The position numbers and the translations under genes were made by a program. The notes beneath the pieces were generated by a model. That model saw nothing but the letters and a program-made list of their open reading frames with translations. It searched no databases and was not told the origin of the DNA. Below, piece by piece: positions 47,340 through 55,989 of a stretch of 64,000 bases of DNA. Source of the stretch: Roseicyclus sp. (GTDB taxonomy: Bacteria > Pseudomonadota > Alphaproteobacteria > Rhodobacterales > Rhodobacteraceae). The stretch lies in contig JAGYLB010000087.1 in the NCBI GenBank assembly GCA_018401055.1, forward strand, positions 1-64,000, in the 5' to 3' direction. Numbering within the stretch: position 1 is the first letter of the stretch; each line of letters opens with the position of its first letter.

Positions 47340-47788
47340 AGGGTCTTGCCGGAATCCTTGCCATCGCGCTGACTGCGGGCATCGCAAGCGCCGAGACCGC
47401 CTTCTTCGACGCCTTGCGCGCTGCGTCCGAGCAAGGCCGCCCGGTCTATGTCCTGCGTCCTGCCGGATGCCCAGCCGAGGCCCACGAGGTGGTCGGCGCG
47501 ACGGCAACGCGGGCCGACCTGTCCTTCGTCGTAAGGGGCCTCGGGGATCCGCTGCTGACGACCCTTTTTGCTGAGGGAGGCACGGTGCTGTCATCGTCTG
47601 CCGGGGCGCTCATCACGGATTTCTCGTTGCGCTACCGCGTCGATGAAGCGGGCCCCGACACCATGGTGATGACCCTTCTCGAAGTTTGCACCGGCACCGC
47701 GCCACCGCTGTATTGTCAGCCGGCGGGCAGCAATATCCACACCCTTCGGTTCAGTTTTGCCGATCCTTGCACGGACGGGGTGGCATGA
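47336..47788 (+). CDS. Small secreted four-cysteine protein within the ABC operon
   Basis: 150 residues with a signal peptide (MKGLAGILAIALTAGIASAE) and four cysteines (AGCPAEA, LEVCTGT, LYCQPAG, DPCTDG) that could form two disulfides. It overlaps both flanking permease genes by 4 bases, so it is made together with the transporter. I do not recognise a family. An accessory periplasmic part of the importer is a reasonable guess. Confidence 0.6.
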   Translation: MKGLAGILAIALTAGIASAETAFFDALRAASEQGRPVYVLRPAGCPAEAHEVVGATATRADLSFVVRGLGDPLLTTLFAEGGTVLSSSAGALITDFSLRYRVDEAGPDTMVMTLLEVCTGTAPPLYCQPAGSNIHTLRFSFADPCTDGVA

Positions 47789-48930
47789 TGGCATTTCTGG
47801 GGATCGGAACCCGCCGCGCCCACGTCGAACAATCGCGTGAGGACTACTACACCGCCTCGCAAGGCCAACTTGTCTGGCAGCGGTTCCGCGCCAACCGCAC
47901 CGCGCGCTTTGCGCTCTATGTGCTTGTGTTCTTTGTCCTTTGCGGGGTCTTCGCGCCCTTCCTGTCGCCCTATGACCCGACCGCCGCCGGGCGCAATGCC
48001 GACTATACCAACGGTGCGCCGCAGATCCCGCAATTCTGCGACGATGCGGGATGTTCCTGGCGGCCCTTCATCCACGGGGTCGAACGATACCGGGGGGCGG
48101 ATACGAATTTCCGCTGGATCACCCGCCAGACGGAGGAACGGAATTACGTGACCCTCCTGCCGCGCGGCTATGACTATCGCCTGCTGGGTGTGATCCCTAT
48201 GGATCGTCACCTGTTCGGCGTTCAGGACGGGTTCATCCATGTCTTCGGCACGGATGCGCAAGGAAAGGACATCTTCAGCCGCACGATGCACGCCATCGGG
48301 GTCAGCCTTGCGGTCGGCTCGGCGGGGGTGCTGATCTCCTTCGTGCTGGCGCTGGTGATCGGCGGCGTCGCGGGCTATTTCGGCGGCTGGGTCGACACGG
48401 TGCTGCAGGCGCTGATGGACACGGTGAAAACCGTACCGACCATCCCGCTGTTCATGGCGGTCGCGGCCTTCATCCCCGACACCTGGACGGCGGAACAAAG
48501 GTTCTTCTTCATCTCGCTCATCCTTGGCCTTCTGGGCTGGGGGACGCTGGCGCGGCGCATCCGCACCCATGTTCTGGCCGAACGCACCGCCGATTACGTG
48601 CTGGCCGCGCGGATGTCGGGGGCGGGGGCGGGCCATATCATCCGCCGCCACCTGCTGCCCAGTTTCACCAGCTACATCATCGTCGATCTGGTGATCTCTT
48701 TTCCCTATATGGTGCTGGCCGAAACCTCGCTCAGCTTCATCGGGCTGGGCCTCAAGGACCCGGTCAATTCGCTGGGCGTGATGTTGCAGAACGTGACGCG
48801 GGTGGATGTGCTTTTGAACTACCACTGGTATTTCATCCCCGTGCCGATCTTCGTCGCCATCGTGCTGGCCTTCGTCTTTGTCGGCGATGGCTTGCGCGAC
48901 GCCGCCGATCCCTATGCGGAGAAGCGCTAG
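47785..48930 (+). CDS. ABC transporter permease (DppC/YejE-like)
   Basis: A 381-residue second permease. After the first helix there is an extended periplasmic region (GAPQIPQFCDDAGCSWRPFI to HLFGVQDGFIHVFGTDAQGK) that makes it about 80 residues longer than DppC. The EAA loop is VLAARMSGAGAGHIIRRHLL. The DYYTASQGQLVWQRFRANRT start resembles YejE. Two adjacent ATGs (47785, 47788) overlap the preceding stop. Confidence 0.9.
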   Translation: MMAFLGIGTRRAHVEQSREDYYTASQGQLVWQRFRANRTARFALYVLVFFVLCGVFAPFLSPYDPTAAGRNADYTNGAPQIPQFCDDAGCSWRPFIHGVERYRGADTNFRWITRQTEERNYVTLLPRGYDYRLLGVIPMDRHLFGVQDGFIHVFGTDAQGKDIFSRTMHAIGVSLAVGSAGVLISFVLALVIGGVAGYFGGWVDTVLQALMDTVKTVPTIPLFMAVAAFIPDTWTAEQRFFFISLILGLLGWGTLARRIRTHVLAERTADYVLAARMSGAGAGHIIRRHLLPSFTSYIIVDLVISFPYMVLAETSLSFIGLGLKDPVNSLGVMLQNVTRVDVLLNYHWYFIPVPIFVAIVLAFVFVGDGLRDAADPYAEKR

Positions 48931-48931
48931 G

Positions 48932-49924
48932 ATGGGCGGGCTACTCACCGTGCGCGACCTGCGCCTGACCTTTGGCACCGACGAGGGGCCGGTGACGGCG
49001 GTGGATGGCGTGAACCTCGATCTGGAACCGGGCGAGGTGCTGGGGCTGGTCGGCGAAAGCGGTTCGGGCAAATCGGTGACCGCCAAGGCGCTGATGCGGC
49101 TCAACCCCGGCAATGCGCGCTACGGCGCCACTAGCCGGATGACCCTGACCGCCGACGGGCAGGAGATCGACATCCTCTCGCTCAAGGGCGCAAGGGCGCT
49201 CCGGCAGGTGCGGGGCGACAAGATCTCGATGATCTTTCAGGAACCGATGGCCAGTTTCGCCCCCGCCATCACCATCGGCCGCCAGATGGTGGAACAGTTG
49301 CAGCTTCATCGCGGCATGACACGGGCCGACGCCCGGATGCTGTCCATCGAGATGCTGGAGCGGGTGGGCATTTCCGAGGCCACGAAACGCTTTGACCAGT
49401 ACGCCTTTGAATTGTCGGGCGGCATGCGCCAACGGGCGATGATCGCCATGGCGCTGTCGACCAAGCCCAGGCTTCTGATCGCGGACGAGCCCACCACCGC
49501 GCTCGACGTCACCATTCAGGCGCAAGTCATCGAGTTGATGAAGGAACTGGTGGGCGAGTTCGGCATGGGCATCTTGTTCATCACCCATGATCTGGGCGTG
49601 ATCGCCCAGACCGCCGACCGCGTGGCGGTGATGTATCTGGGCCGCATGATCGAGGAAGGTCCGGTGCGCGACGTGATCCGCCGCCCCGCGCATCCCTATA
49701 CCCGCGGGTTGATCGACGCGCTGCCCAAGCTGGCCGATCTGGATGCGCCGCTGACCCCTGTGCCGGGCGATATCCCGTCGCCGCTGGAACGCCCGCAAGG
49801 CTGCGTGTTCCACACCCGCTGCACGCTGGCCGAGGCGCGCTGCCGCACCGAGGTGCCCGCAATCAGCCCCATCCGGGCCCGCCATCACGCCGCCTGCCAT
49901 CTGGCCGAAGGGGTCAGCGCATGA
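48932..49924 (+). CDS. ABC transporter ATP-binding protein (DppD-like)
   Basis: A 330-residue ATPase with Walker A GESGSGKS, signature LSGGMRQRAMIAMAL, Walker B LLIADEPTTALD and the H-loop in ITHDLGVIAQTADRVAVMYL. The C-terminal Cys-containing oligopeptide-transporter tail GCVFHTRC is present. The start follows the permease stop by one base; the end overlaps the second ATPase by 4. Confidence 0.94.
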   Translation: MGGLLTVRDLRLTFGTDEGPVTAVDGVNLDLEPGEVLGLVGESGSGKSVTAKALMRLNPGNARYGATSRMTLTADGQEIDILSLKGARALRQVRGDKISMIFQEPMASFAPAITIGRQMVEQLQLHRGMTRADARMLSIEMLERVGISEATKRFDQYAFELSGGMRQRAMIAMALSTKPRLLIADEPTTALDVTIQAQVIELMKELVGEFGMGILFITHDLGVIAQTADRVAVMYLGRMIEEGPVRDVIRRPAHPYTRGLIDALPKLADLDAPLTPVPGDIPSPLERPQGCVFHTRCTLAEARCRTEVPAISPIRARHHAACHLAEGVSA

Positions 49925-50956
49925 GCGACGCCGTCGTCTCCCTCAAGGATCTGGAGGTGCATTACCCGCTGGGCCGCAGCCTGATCGGCAAGCCCGCGGT
50001 GCTCAAGGCCGTGGCGGGCGTGACGCTCGACATTCCGCGCGGGTCCTTCTTCGGTCTGGTGGGTGAAAGCGGCTCGGGCAAGACGACGCTGGGGCGCGCG
50101 ACGCTGGCCGCCGCCCCCGTATCGGTCGGGCAGGTGACCGTGACCGACCGCGACGGCGAGGTTTTCGACATGGCCCGCCTTGACCGCGCGGCCGAAAAAC
50201 GGTTTCGCCGCCGCGCCCAGCTGATCTTTCAGGATCCCTACGCGGCTCTCAGCCCGCGGATGACGGTGCGGGACATCATCGCCGAACCGCTGGAGGTGAT
50301 GAAGCTGTGCCGCTCCCGCGACGAGGTCAACGACCGGGTCCGCGCCATTGCCGCGCAATGCCGGCTGAACGTCGAACACCTGCGCCGCTTTCCGCATGCC
50401 TTTTCCGGCGGCCAGCGGCAGCGCATCTCTATTGCCCGCGCGCTGGTGACAAACCCCGATTACATCGTCGCGGATGAAAGCGTGGCGGCGTTGGACGTAT
50501 CCATTCAGGCGGATGTGCTGAACCTGCTCAAGCAGATTCAGTCGGATATGGGGCTGACCTTCCTGTTCATCAGCCATGACCTTTCGGTCGTGGCCCATAC
50601 CTGCGACCTTGTCGCGGTGATGTATCTGGGCCGCATCGTCGAGGTGGCCCCGCCGCGCCGCCTGTTCGCGGCGCCGCGCCACCCTTACACGCGGGCCCTG
50701 ATCTCGGCGATCCCGTCGCTCGACCCCGATGACCGGGGCCGGGCCGAACGGCTGGAGGGCGAGATCCCGTCGCCCGCGAACCCGCCCTCGGGCTGTGCCT
50801 TTCACACCCTGCTGCACCATGGCGCGCGACCGTTGCCGGATCGAGGCGCCGGTGTTGCGGCAGGTGGCGGACGGCCAGCGCGCGGTCCGCCATTTCTCGG
50901 ACGAGTTGGCGCAGGCGCCCGCGCTTGCGGGACACAAGACAAGGGTGCCGGGATGA
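49921..50956 (+). CDS. ABC transporter ATP-binding protein (DppF-like; one frameshift near the end)
   Basis: The second ATPase of the importer, about 344 residues: GESGSGKTTLGRATL (Walker A), FSGGQRQRISIARAL, YIVADESVAALDVSIQADVL and ISHDLSVVAHTCDLVAVMYL. The tail should read GCAFHTRCTMARDRCRIEAP, but one extra base near 50810 (ACCCTGCTG) throws the frame into the next gene. As it stands, an artificial ATPase-GNAT fusion would be read. Removing it gives a stop at 50956, overlapping the GNAT start. Confidence 0.9.
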
Positions 50957-51438
50957 GGATCAGGCAAGGCCGCACGGACGAGGGCGCGGCGATCGAGACC
51001 CTGCTGGCCGCGGCCTTCCTTGATTATGTCCGCGGGTTGGGGCGCGATTGGCCCGGTCCCTATGACTGGATGGCCGACCGCCTTGCCGCGGGCGAGATCA
51101 AGGTCGCCGAGGGGGATGATGGTCGCCTCTTGGGCATGGCGGCCCTGTCGCAGGACCCGCAAGCGAGCAGCCTGACCGTCGATCTTCTGGCCGTGGCACC
51201 CGAGGCGCAGGGGCGTGGCGTGGGCCGCGCGCTGCTCTCCCATGCCGAGGCGCTTGCCCGCGATGCAGGCGCGCAGGCTATGCATCTGCACACGGTGGCG
51301 AAATACGACCACCTCATCCGGCTCTATCAAGGGGCGGGCTTCGAGATCACCCATACCGGACCCAGACCCAAAGGGGATGACGGCCACCCCCGCGCCTTCC
51401 TGCGCAAATGGCTGGATGAACAGGAGGAACCGGCATGA
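50953..51438 (+). CDS. GNAT family N-acetyltransferase
   Basis: 161 residues. The acetyl-CoA loop is APEAQGRGVGRALLSHAEAL, with strand 4 SLTVDLLAVAP before it, and the C-terminal RLYQGAGFEITHTG is typical. It overlaps both neighbours (ATGA). In an aminophosphonate setting an acetyltransferase could act on the amino group, as PhnO does, but the substrate cannot be told from sequence. Confidence 0.85.
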   Translation: MRIRQGRTDEGAAIETLLAAAFLDYVRGLGRDWPGPYDWMADRLAAGEIKVAEGDDGRLLGMAALSQDPQASSLTVDLLAVAPEAQGRGVGRALLSHAEALARDAGAQAMHLHTVAKYDHLIRLYQGAGFEITHTGPRPKGDDGHPRAFLRKWLDEQEEPA

Positions 51439-52063
51439 GTGCCGATTACGATCTGGATGACGCCTACACCATCGAGACGCCGCAAGACGCACGCCGCGTC
51501 TATGACGACTGGGCCGCGACCTATGACGACAGTTTCGCCCGCGCCTGGGGCTATGTCGCCCCACGGAAGATCGCCGATATCTTCCTGGCCGAAGGCGGCC
51601 CTGCGGGCGGGCCCGTGCTCGACATCGGGGCTTAGGCACCGGGCTGATGGCCGAAGCGCTGCCGGGTCTGGAGATCGACGGCATCGACATCTCGCCCGAG
51701 ATGCTGGCCCGCGCCGCAGCCAAGGCTCTTTACCGCAACCGGATCGAGGCCGACCTGACCGGACCCTTGCCGCTGGCCGATGCCTCATATGGCGGTTTCG
51801 TGTCCTGCGGGACCTTCACCCATGGCCATGTGGGCGCCGAATGCCTGCCCGAACTGCTGCGGCTGGCAGCGCCCGGCGCGCTGTTTTGCTGCGGCACGCG
51901 GCCCGCGGTCTATGACGCGATGGGCTTTGGCTCGGCCCTCGCGCTGGCCGCGGCGCGCGGGCAGATCCTGCCGCCCCATTTCCACGAGATCGACATCTAC
52001 GAAGGCGCGGATCACGACCATGCCGCCGACACCGGCCTTGTCATGGTGTTCCGCAAATCATGA
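51435..52063 (+). CDS. Class I SAM-dependent methyltransferase (one frameshift)
   Basis: About 208 residues. DAYTIETPQDARRVYDDWAA with TYDD is the usual start of this methyltransferase type. Motif I is split: GPVLDIGA is followed by TAG at 51633, then GTGLMAEALPGLEIDGIDIS in the next frame. Later motifs (DLTGPLPLADASYGGFVSCG) are intact. Overlaps GNAT and the FAD oxidase. Its target is unknown; making or sensing N-methylated amines is a possibility. Confidence 0.75.
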
Positions 52064-53191
52064 GCCACGGCTACGATCTGGCTGTCGTGGGGGCGGGTAT
52101 CGTCGGGCTGGCCCATGCGCTGGCGGCCGCGCGGCGCGGCAAGCGCGTGGTCGTGATCGACCGCGACGCTCAGGCCAATGGCGCCTCGATCCGGAATTTC
52201 GGCTTTGTCACCGTGACCGGGCAGCAGGCGGGCGAATGCTGGTCCCGCGCCATGCGCGCGCGCGAGGTCTGGGCCGAGGTTGCGCCCGCGTGCGGGCATC
52301 GACGTGGTGCAGCGCGGGCTGAGCGTGCTGGCCGAACGCCCCGAGGCTGTGGCGGTGCTCGAGGCCTTCCTTGCCACCGACATGGGCGCAGGATGCAAGA
52401 TGCTGACCCGGGCCGAGCTTGCCGCCGACCTGCCGGTGACCGCGAGCGTCGCGGCGGGCCTGCGCAGCCCACATGAATTGCGCGTCGAAAGCCGAACCGC
52501 CCTTGCGCGCCTTGCAGCCTGGCTCGAGGCCGAGATGGGGGTCACCTTCCTCTGGCAGCGTCGGGTGACGGGCGTTGCGCTCCCGCGCCTCGACACCTCT
52601 GCCGGGCCGGTCTGGGCCGAGGCGGCGGTGATCTGCCCGGGCGACGAGTTCACCGGCCTGCACGCCGAGCGGATCGCCGCCATGGGCTTTACCCGCTGCC
52701 TTTTGCACATGCTGCGCGTCGCCCCGGCGACACCTGTGGTCTTGCCGACGCCGGTGATGTCCGACCTCGGCCTTGCGCGCTATCTTGGCTATGCCGAATT
52801 GCCCGAGGCGGCACCGCTCAAGGCCCGGCTCGACACCGAAAAGGCGCAAGCGCGCGCCGAGGGCATCCACCTGATCGCCGTGCAATCGGCCGATGGCAGC
52901 CTGGTGGTGGGCGACAGCCACCGCTATGCCGCGACGCCGCATCCTTTCGCGGGGGCCGATGTCGACGAGCTGATCCTGACCGAGCTGGACGCGGTGCTGG
53001 ACCTGCCCGACCGCCGCGTGACCGAGCGCTGGACCGGCACCTATGCCAGCGCGCCCGACCGGCTGGCCTGGACCGACCATGTGTCCGAGGCCGAGAAACT
53101 GGTCATCGTCACCTCGGGCACCGGGGCCTCGACCGCCTTTGCCATCGCCGAGGAAACCATCGCATCGCTTTACGGAAGGGCAGACCCATGA
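52060..53191 (+). CDS. FAD-dependent amine oxidoreductase, TIGR03364-type (one frameshift)
   Basis: About 376 residues of the DAO family. FAD site: YDLAVVGAGIVGLAHALAAA; then NGASIRNFGFVTVTGQQAGE; C-terminal GTYASAPDRLAWTDHVSEAE and VTSGTGASTAFAIAEETI. The frame slips near 52285 (one extra base). This subfamily is known to sit next to phosphonatase-like genes and is proposed to deaminate 2-aminoethylphosphonate or relatives oxidatively. Here it directly precedes phnX with a 4-base overlap. Confidence 0.8.
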
Positions 53192-53966
53192 CCAGACTCA
53201 AGGCCGTGATCTTCGACTGGGCGGGAACCATGATCGACTTCGGCTCCTTCGCGCCGATGGGCGTCTTCGTCGAAGCCTTCCGCAGCTTCGACATCGCGGC
53301 CACCATCCCCGAGGCCCGCGCGCCCATGGGCCTTCCGAAATGGGACCATATCGACACGATGCTGAAAGCGCCCCGCCTTTCCGCCGAATGGGCGCGGGTC
53401 CATGGCGCGGCCCCCAATGCGTCCGATGTCGACCGGGTCTATGAGGTCTTCGTGCCGATGAACGAAGAGGTCGTGGCCGATTACGCCACGCTGGTACCGG
53501 GAGCGAAGGACACGCTCGACTGGCTGGCCGCCCGCAACATCAAGGTCGGCTCGACCACCGGCTATACAAGGTCGATCATGGAGCGCGTGGCGCCCGTTGC
53601 CGCCGCGCAGGGCTATGTGCCGCTCAACATGGTCTGTGCCGATGACCTGCCCGAAGGGCGGCCGGGGCCCTTGGGGATGTATCAGTGCTTCATCGACCTA
53701 GCCGTTTATCCCCCCGAAACGGTACTGAAGGTCGATGACACGCCCCCCGGCATCGCCGAAGGGGTCGCCGCCGGGTGTCCGACGGTGGGCGTCGCGCTGT
53801 CGGGCAATATCGCAGGCAAGACCCCCGAGGAACTGGCCAGCCTGTCCGAGGCGGAGGTTGCGGCGATCCGAGCCGAGGCCACAGCGGTCCTGATGGCGGC
53901 GGGGCCACCCATGTCATCGACACGGTGGCCGATCTGCCCGCGCTGATCACCCGGGAGTTCGCATGA
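53188..53966 (+). CDS. phnX: Phosphonoacetaldehyde hydrolase (phosphonatase; one frameshift)
   Basis: About 259 residues of the HAD superfamily; cleaves phosphonoacetaldehyde to acetaldehyde and phosphate. The nucleophile is Asp10 in FDWAGTMIDFGS and the Schiff-base lysine is Lys51 in MGLPKWDHI. Their 41-residue spacing equals that of Bacillus cereus PhnX (Asp12/Lys53). VDDTPPGIAEGVAAG holds the metal-binding Asp pair. One G missing from a G5 run near 53901 hides the true C-terminus (THVIDTVADLPALITREFA). Confidence 0.92.
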
Positions 53967-55417
53967 ACCGCCGTCCGAACATCTTGCTCATCACCGCCGA
54001 CCAATGGCGCGGCGACAGCCTTGGCGTCATGGGGCACCCGTGCGTGCGCACACCCACTCTGGATGCGCTGGCGCAAGAGGCCGTGGTCTTTGCCAATCAC
54101 TACGCGCCTTGCGCGCCCTGTTCTCCCGCGCGGGCCTCGCTTTATACCGGGCTTTACCAGATGAACCACCGCGTCGTGACCAATGGCACGCCACTGGACG
54201 CACGGTTCGACAACGTGGCACTGGCCGCGCGGCGGGCGGGCTACCTTCCCACGCTCTTCGGCTATACCGACACGGCGCTCGACCCGCGCGGGCGCGACCC
54301 GAACGATCCTGAGCTGCAGAGCTACGAAGAGGTCCTGCCCGGCTTCACCTGCCGCCAGCCGCTGCGCGAAGATGACCGGACCTGGATCACCTGGCTGGCA
54401 CGGCGCGGCCATGACGCGGCCCTGCTGTCCGATCCCCATGCCGTGGTCCCCGCGCCAGACGGCGGCGTGTCGCTCGCCCCGCCCGGTTACGGCGCGGACG
54501 AGACGCAGACGGCCTTTCTTGTCGAAAAGCTGCTCGACTGGCATGCTGAACAAGACGCGGGGCAGCCGTGGTTCGCCCATGTCTCCTTCCTGCGCCCGCA
54601 TCCGCCTTTCGTCGTGCCCGAACCCTATGCCTCGATGGTCGCGCCCGAGAACGTGCCGCCACCCATCCCCCTGTCGGACGACCCGCACCTGCTGGTGCGA
54701 CTGACCCGCGAGCTTGCGCCTGCGGCGAATTTCCAGCCGGGACTGGAGGGATCGGTGGCGCAGCTGTCGTCCACGGATTTCGCCCGGATTCGCGCGCTTT
54801 ACTACGGGATGATCGCCGAAGTGGATGCGCAGCTGGGCCGCCTGTTCGACGCGCTCAAGGCGCGCGGCGATTGGGATGACACGCTGGTCATCTTCACCTC
54901 GGACCATGGTGAGATGCTGGGCGACCATGGCCTGCTTGGAAAAGGCGGCTTCTTTGCCCAAGGCCAGCACATTCCCCTGATGATCCGACTGCCGGGCGGT
55001 GCGGCGGGCAAGGTGGACGCCTTCACCTCGGCGGCGGACGTGTTTCCCACGCTGCTCGACCTGTGGGGCGTGGCGCCTTCCCATGCGCCCGACGGCGCAT
55101 CGCTATTGCCCGCCCTGACCGGCGAAGGTGAAGCGGGACGAGACTGGGCGCTGTGGGAATTCGATTTCCGCCATGTAACGCAGGTCGCGATGGATCTCGA
55201 TCCGCGAGCCTGCCACCTGACGGTGCTCAGGCGGGCCGATGCGCACTATGTCCATTCCCCAGCCTTCGCACCGCTTTTGTTCGACCTGACGGCACCAGGC
55301 CCCGCCGCAGACCGCGCCCCGACCATGTCCGAGTTGCGTCTCGAAATGGCCGAGGCGCTCCTGCGCCGGATCACGCAAATGAAGGACGAGACCTTGGCCG
55401 GTGCACCAAGGGTGTGA
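53963..55417 (+). CDS. Sulfatase/alkaline-phosphatase-superfamily hydrolase, phosphonate-monoesterase-like
   Basis: A 484-residue enzyme. RPNILLITADQWRGDSL carries the first metal Asp. CSPARASLYTG (Cys53) is the C-x-P-x-R signal for formylglycine, the catalytic residue. FLRPHPPFVVPEPY has an active-site His, and IFTSDHGEMLGDHGLLGKGG has the Asp-His pair and Lys. Arylsulfatases, choline sulfatases and phosphonate monoester hydrolases share this fold; the overlap with phnX (ATGA) favours phosphonate or phosphate diesters. No signal peptide, so it acts in the cytosol after import. Confidence 0.85.
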   Translation: MNRRPNILLITADQWRGDSLGVMGHPCVRTPTLDALAQEAVVFANHYAPCAPCSPARASLYTGLYQMNHRVVTNGTPLDARFDNVALAARRAGYLPTLFGYTDTALDPRGRDPNDPELQSYEEVLPGFTCRQPLREDDRTWITWLARRGHDAALLSDPHAVVPAPDGGVSLAPPGYGADETQTAFLVEKLLDWHAEQDAGQPWFAHVSFLRPHPPFVVPEPYASMVAPENVPPPIPLSDDPHLLVRLTRELAPAANFQPGLEGSVAQLSSTDFARIRALYYGMIAEVDAQLGRLFDALKARGDWDDTLVIFTSDHGEMLGDHGLLGKGGFFAQGQHIPLMIRLPGGAAGKVDAFTSAADVFPTLLDLWGVAPSHAPDGASLLPALTGEGEAGRDWALWEFDFRHVTQVAMDLDPRACHLTVLRRADAHYVHSPAFAPLLFDLTAPGPAADRAPTMSELRLEMAEALLRRITQMKDETLAGAPRV

Positions 55418-55752
55418 CATGGTCTTGTCACGGCATCCTCGAGAAACACGGTTGGCCGTTTGGCCGTGCCGGGGGCCATGGCCGACCTCTCACTGTGCAA
55501 TCAAGATGCGCCATGTCGTGCCGACGTACTTGCGGGCGTTCCACGCGCCTTCGCAATTGATGCCTGCCCCGTCAATCAGCCGGTGCGACGAATGGCCAAA
55601 TCTGCGTCAGATCCAGTCCAGAGGGTCGGGATTGACTCAACCGGCGCGGCACCGGTCGACCCTTGCGAAGCCCGCGACACCCGCACTAGCATGCGGCGGT
55701 GCAGGAGGCACGACCGTCAACGACAGGGCGGATCGGCAGGGGATAGGACGAG
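55418..55752. other. Intergenic stretch between the phosphonate operon and the tusA-like gene
   Basis: No gene or clear terminator was recognised; open frames here look like chance. Confidence 0.4.
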
Positions 55753-55989
55753 ATGGCAATAGCAGAGGATGCGACGCTGGACACATTGGGCCTGCTCTGT
55801 CCGCTGCCCGTGCTAAAGGCGCGCAAGCGGTTGAAATCGATGGAGCCCGGACAGGTCCTGCGACTGTTGGCTAGCGACCCTGCGGCGGTTGTGGATGTGC
55901 CCCATTTCTGCGCCGAAAGCGGGCATGAACTGTTGGGGATGGAGGACGCGGGCGGCGGCGCGCAGGCCTATCTCATTCGCCGGACATGA
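55753..55989 (+). CDS. TusA/SirA-family sulfur carrier protein
   Basis: 78 residues with the CPxP motif in LDTLGLLCPLPVLKARKRLK, whose Cys carries persulfide. FCAESGHELLGMED is the usual C-terminal half. Placed beside moeA, mobAB and fdhD it probably supplies sulfur for molybdenum-cofactor maturation (inference). Its 3' end overlaps the convergent moeA by 17 bases. Confidence 0.88.
   Translation: MAIAEDATLDTLGLLCPLPVLKARKRLKSMEPGQVLRLLASDPAAVVDVPHFCAESGHELLGMEDAGGGAQAYLIRRT

Noticed and set aside
44172..47594. 1140-codon open frame on the minus strand opposite the ABC operon
   Set aside because: Arg/His/Gly-rich with no domain, exactly antisense to the binding protein and permease; a codon-bias shadow.
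49921..51438. Fusion of an ABC ATPase with a GNAT acetyltransferase in one 505-codon frame
   Set aside because: An adjacent frame carries the proper oligopeptide-ATPase tail and stop at 50956, and the GNAT has its own ATG overlapping it. The fusion comes from one extra base near 50810.
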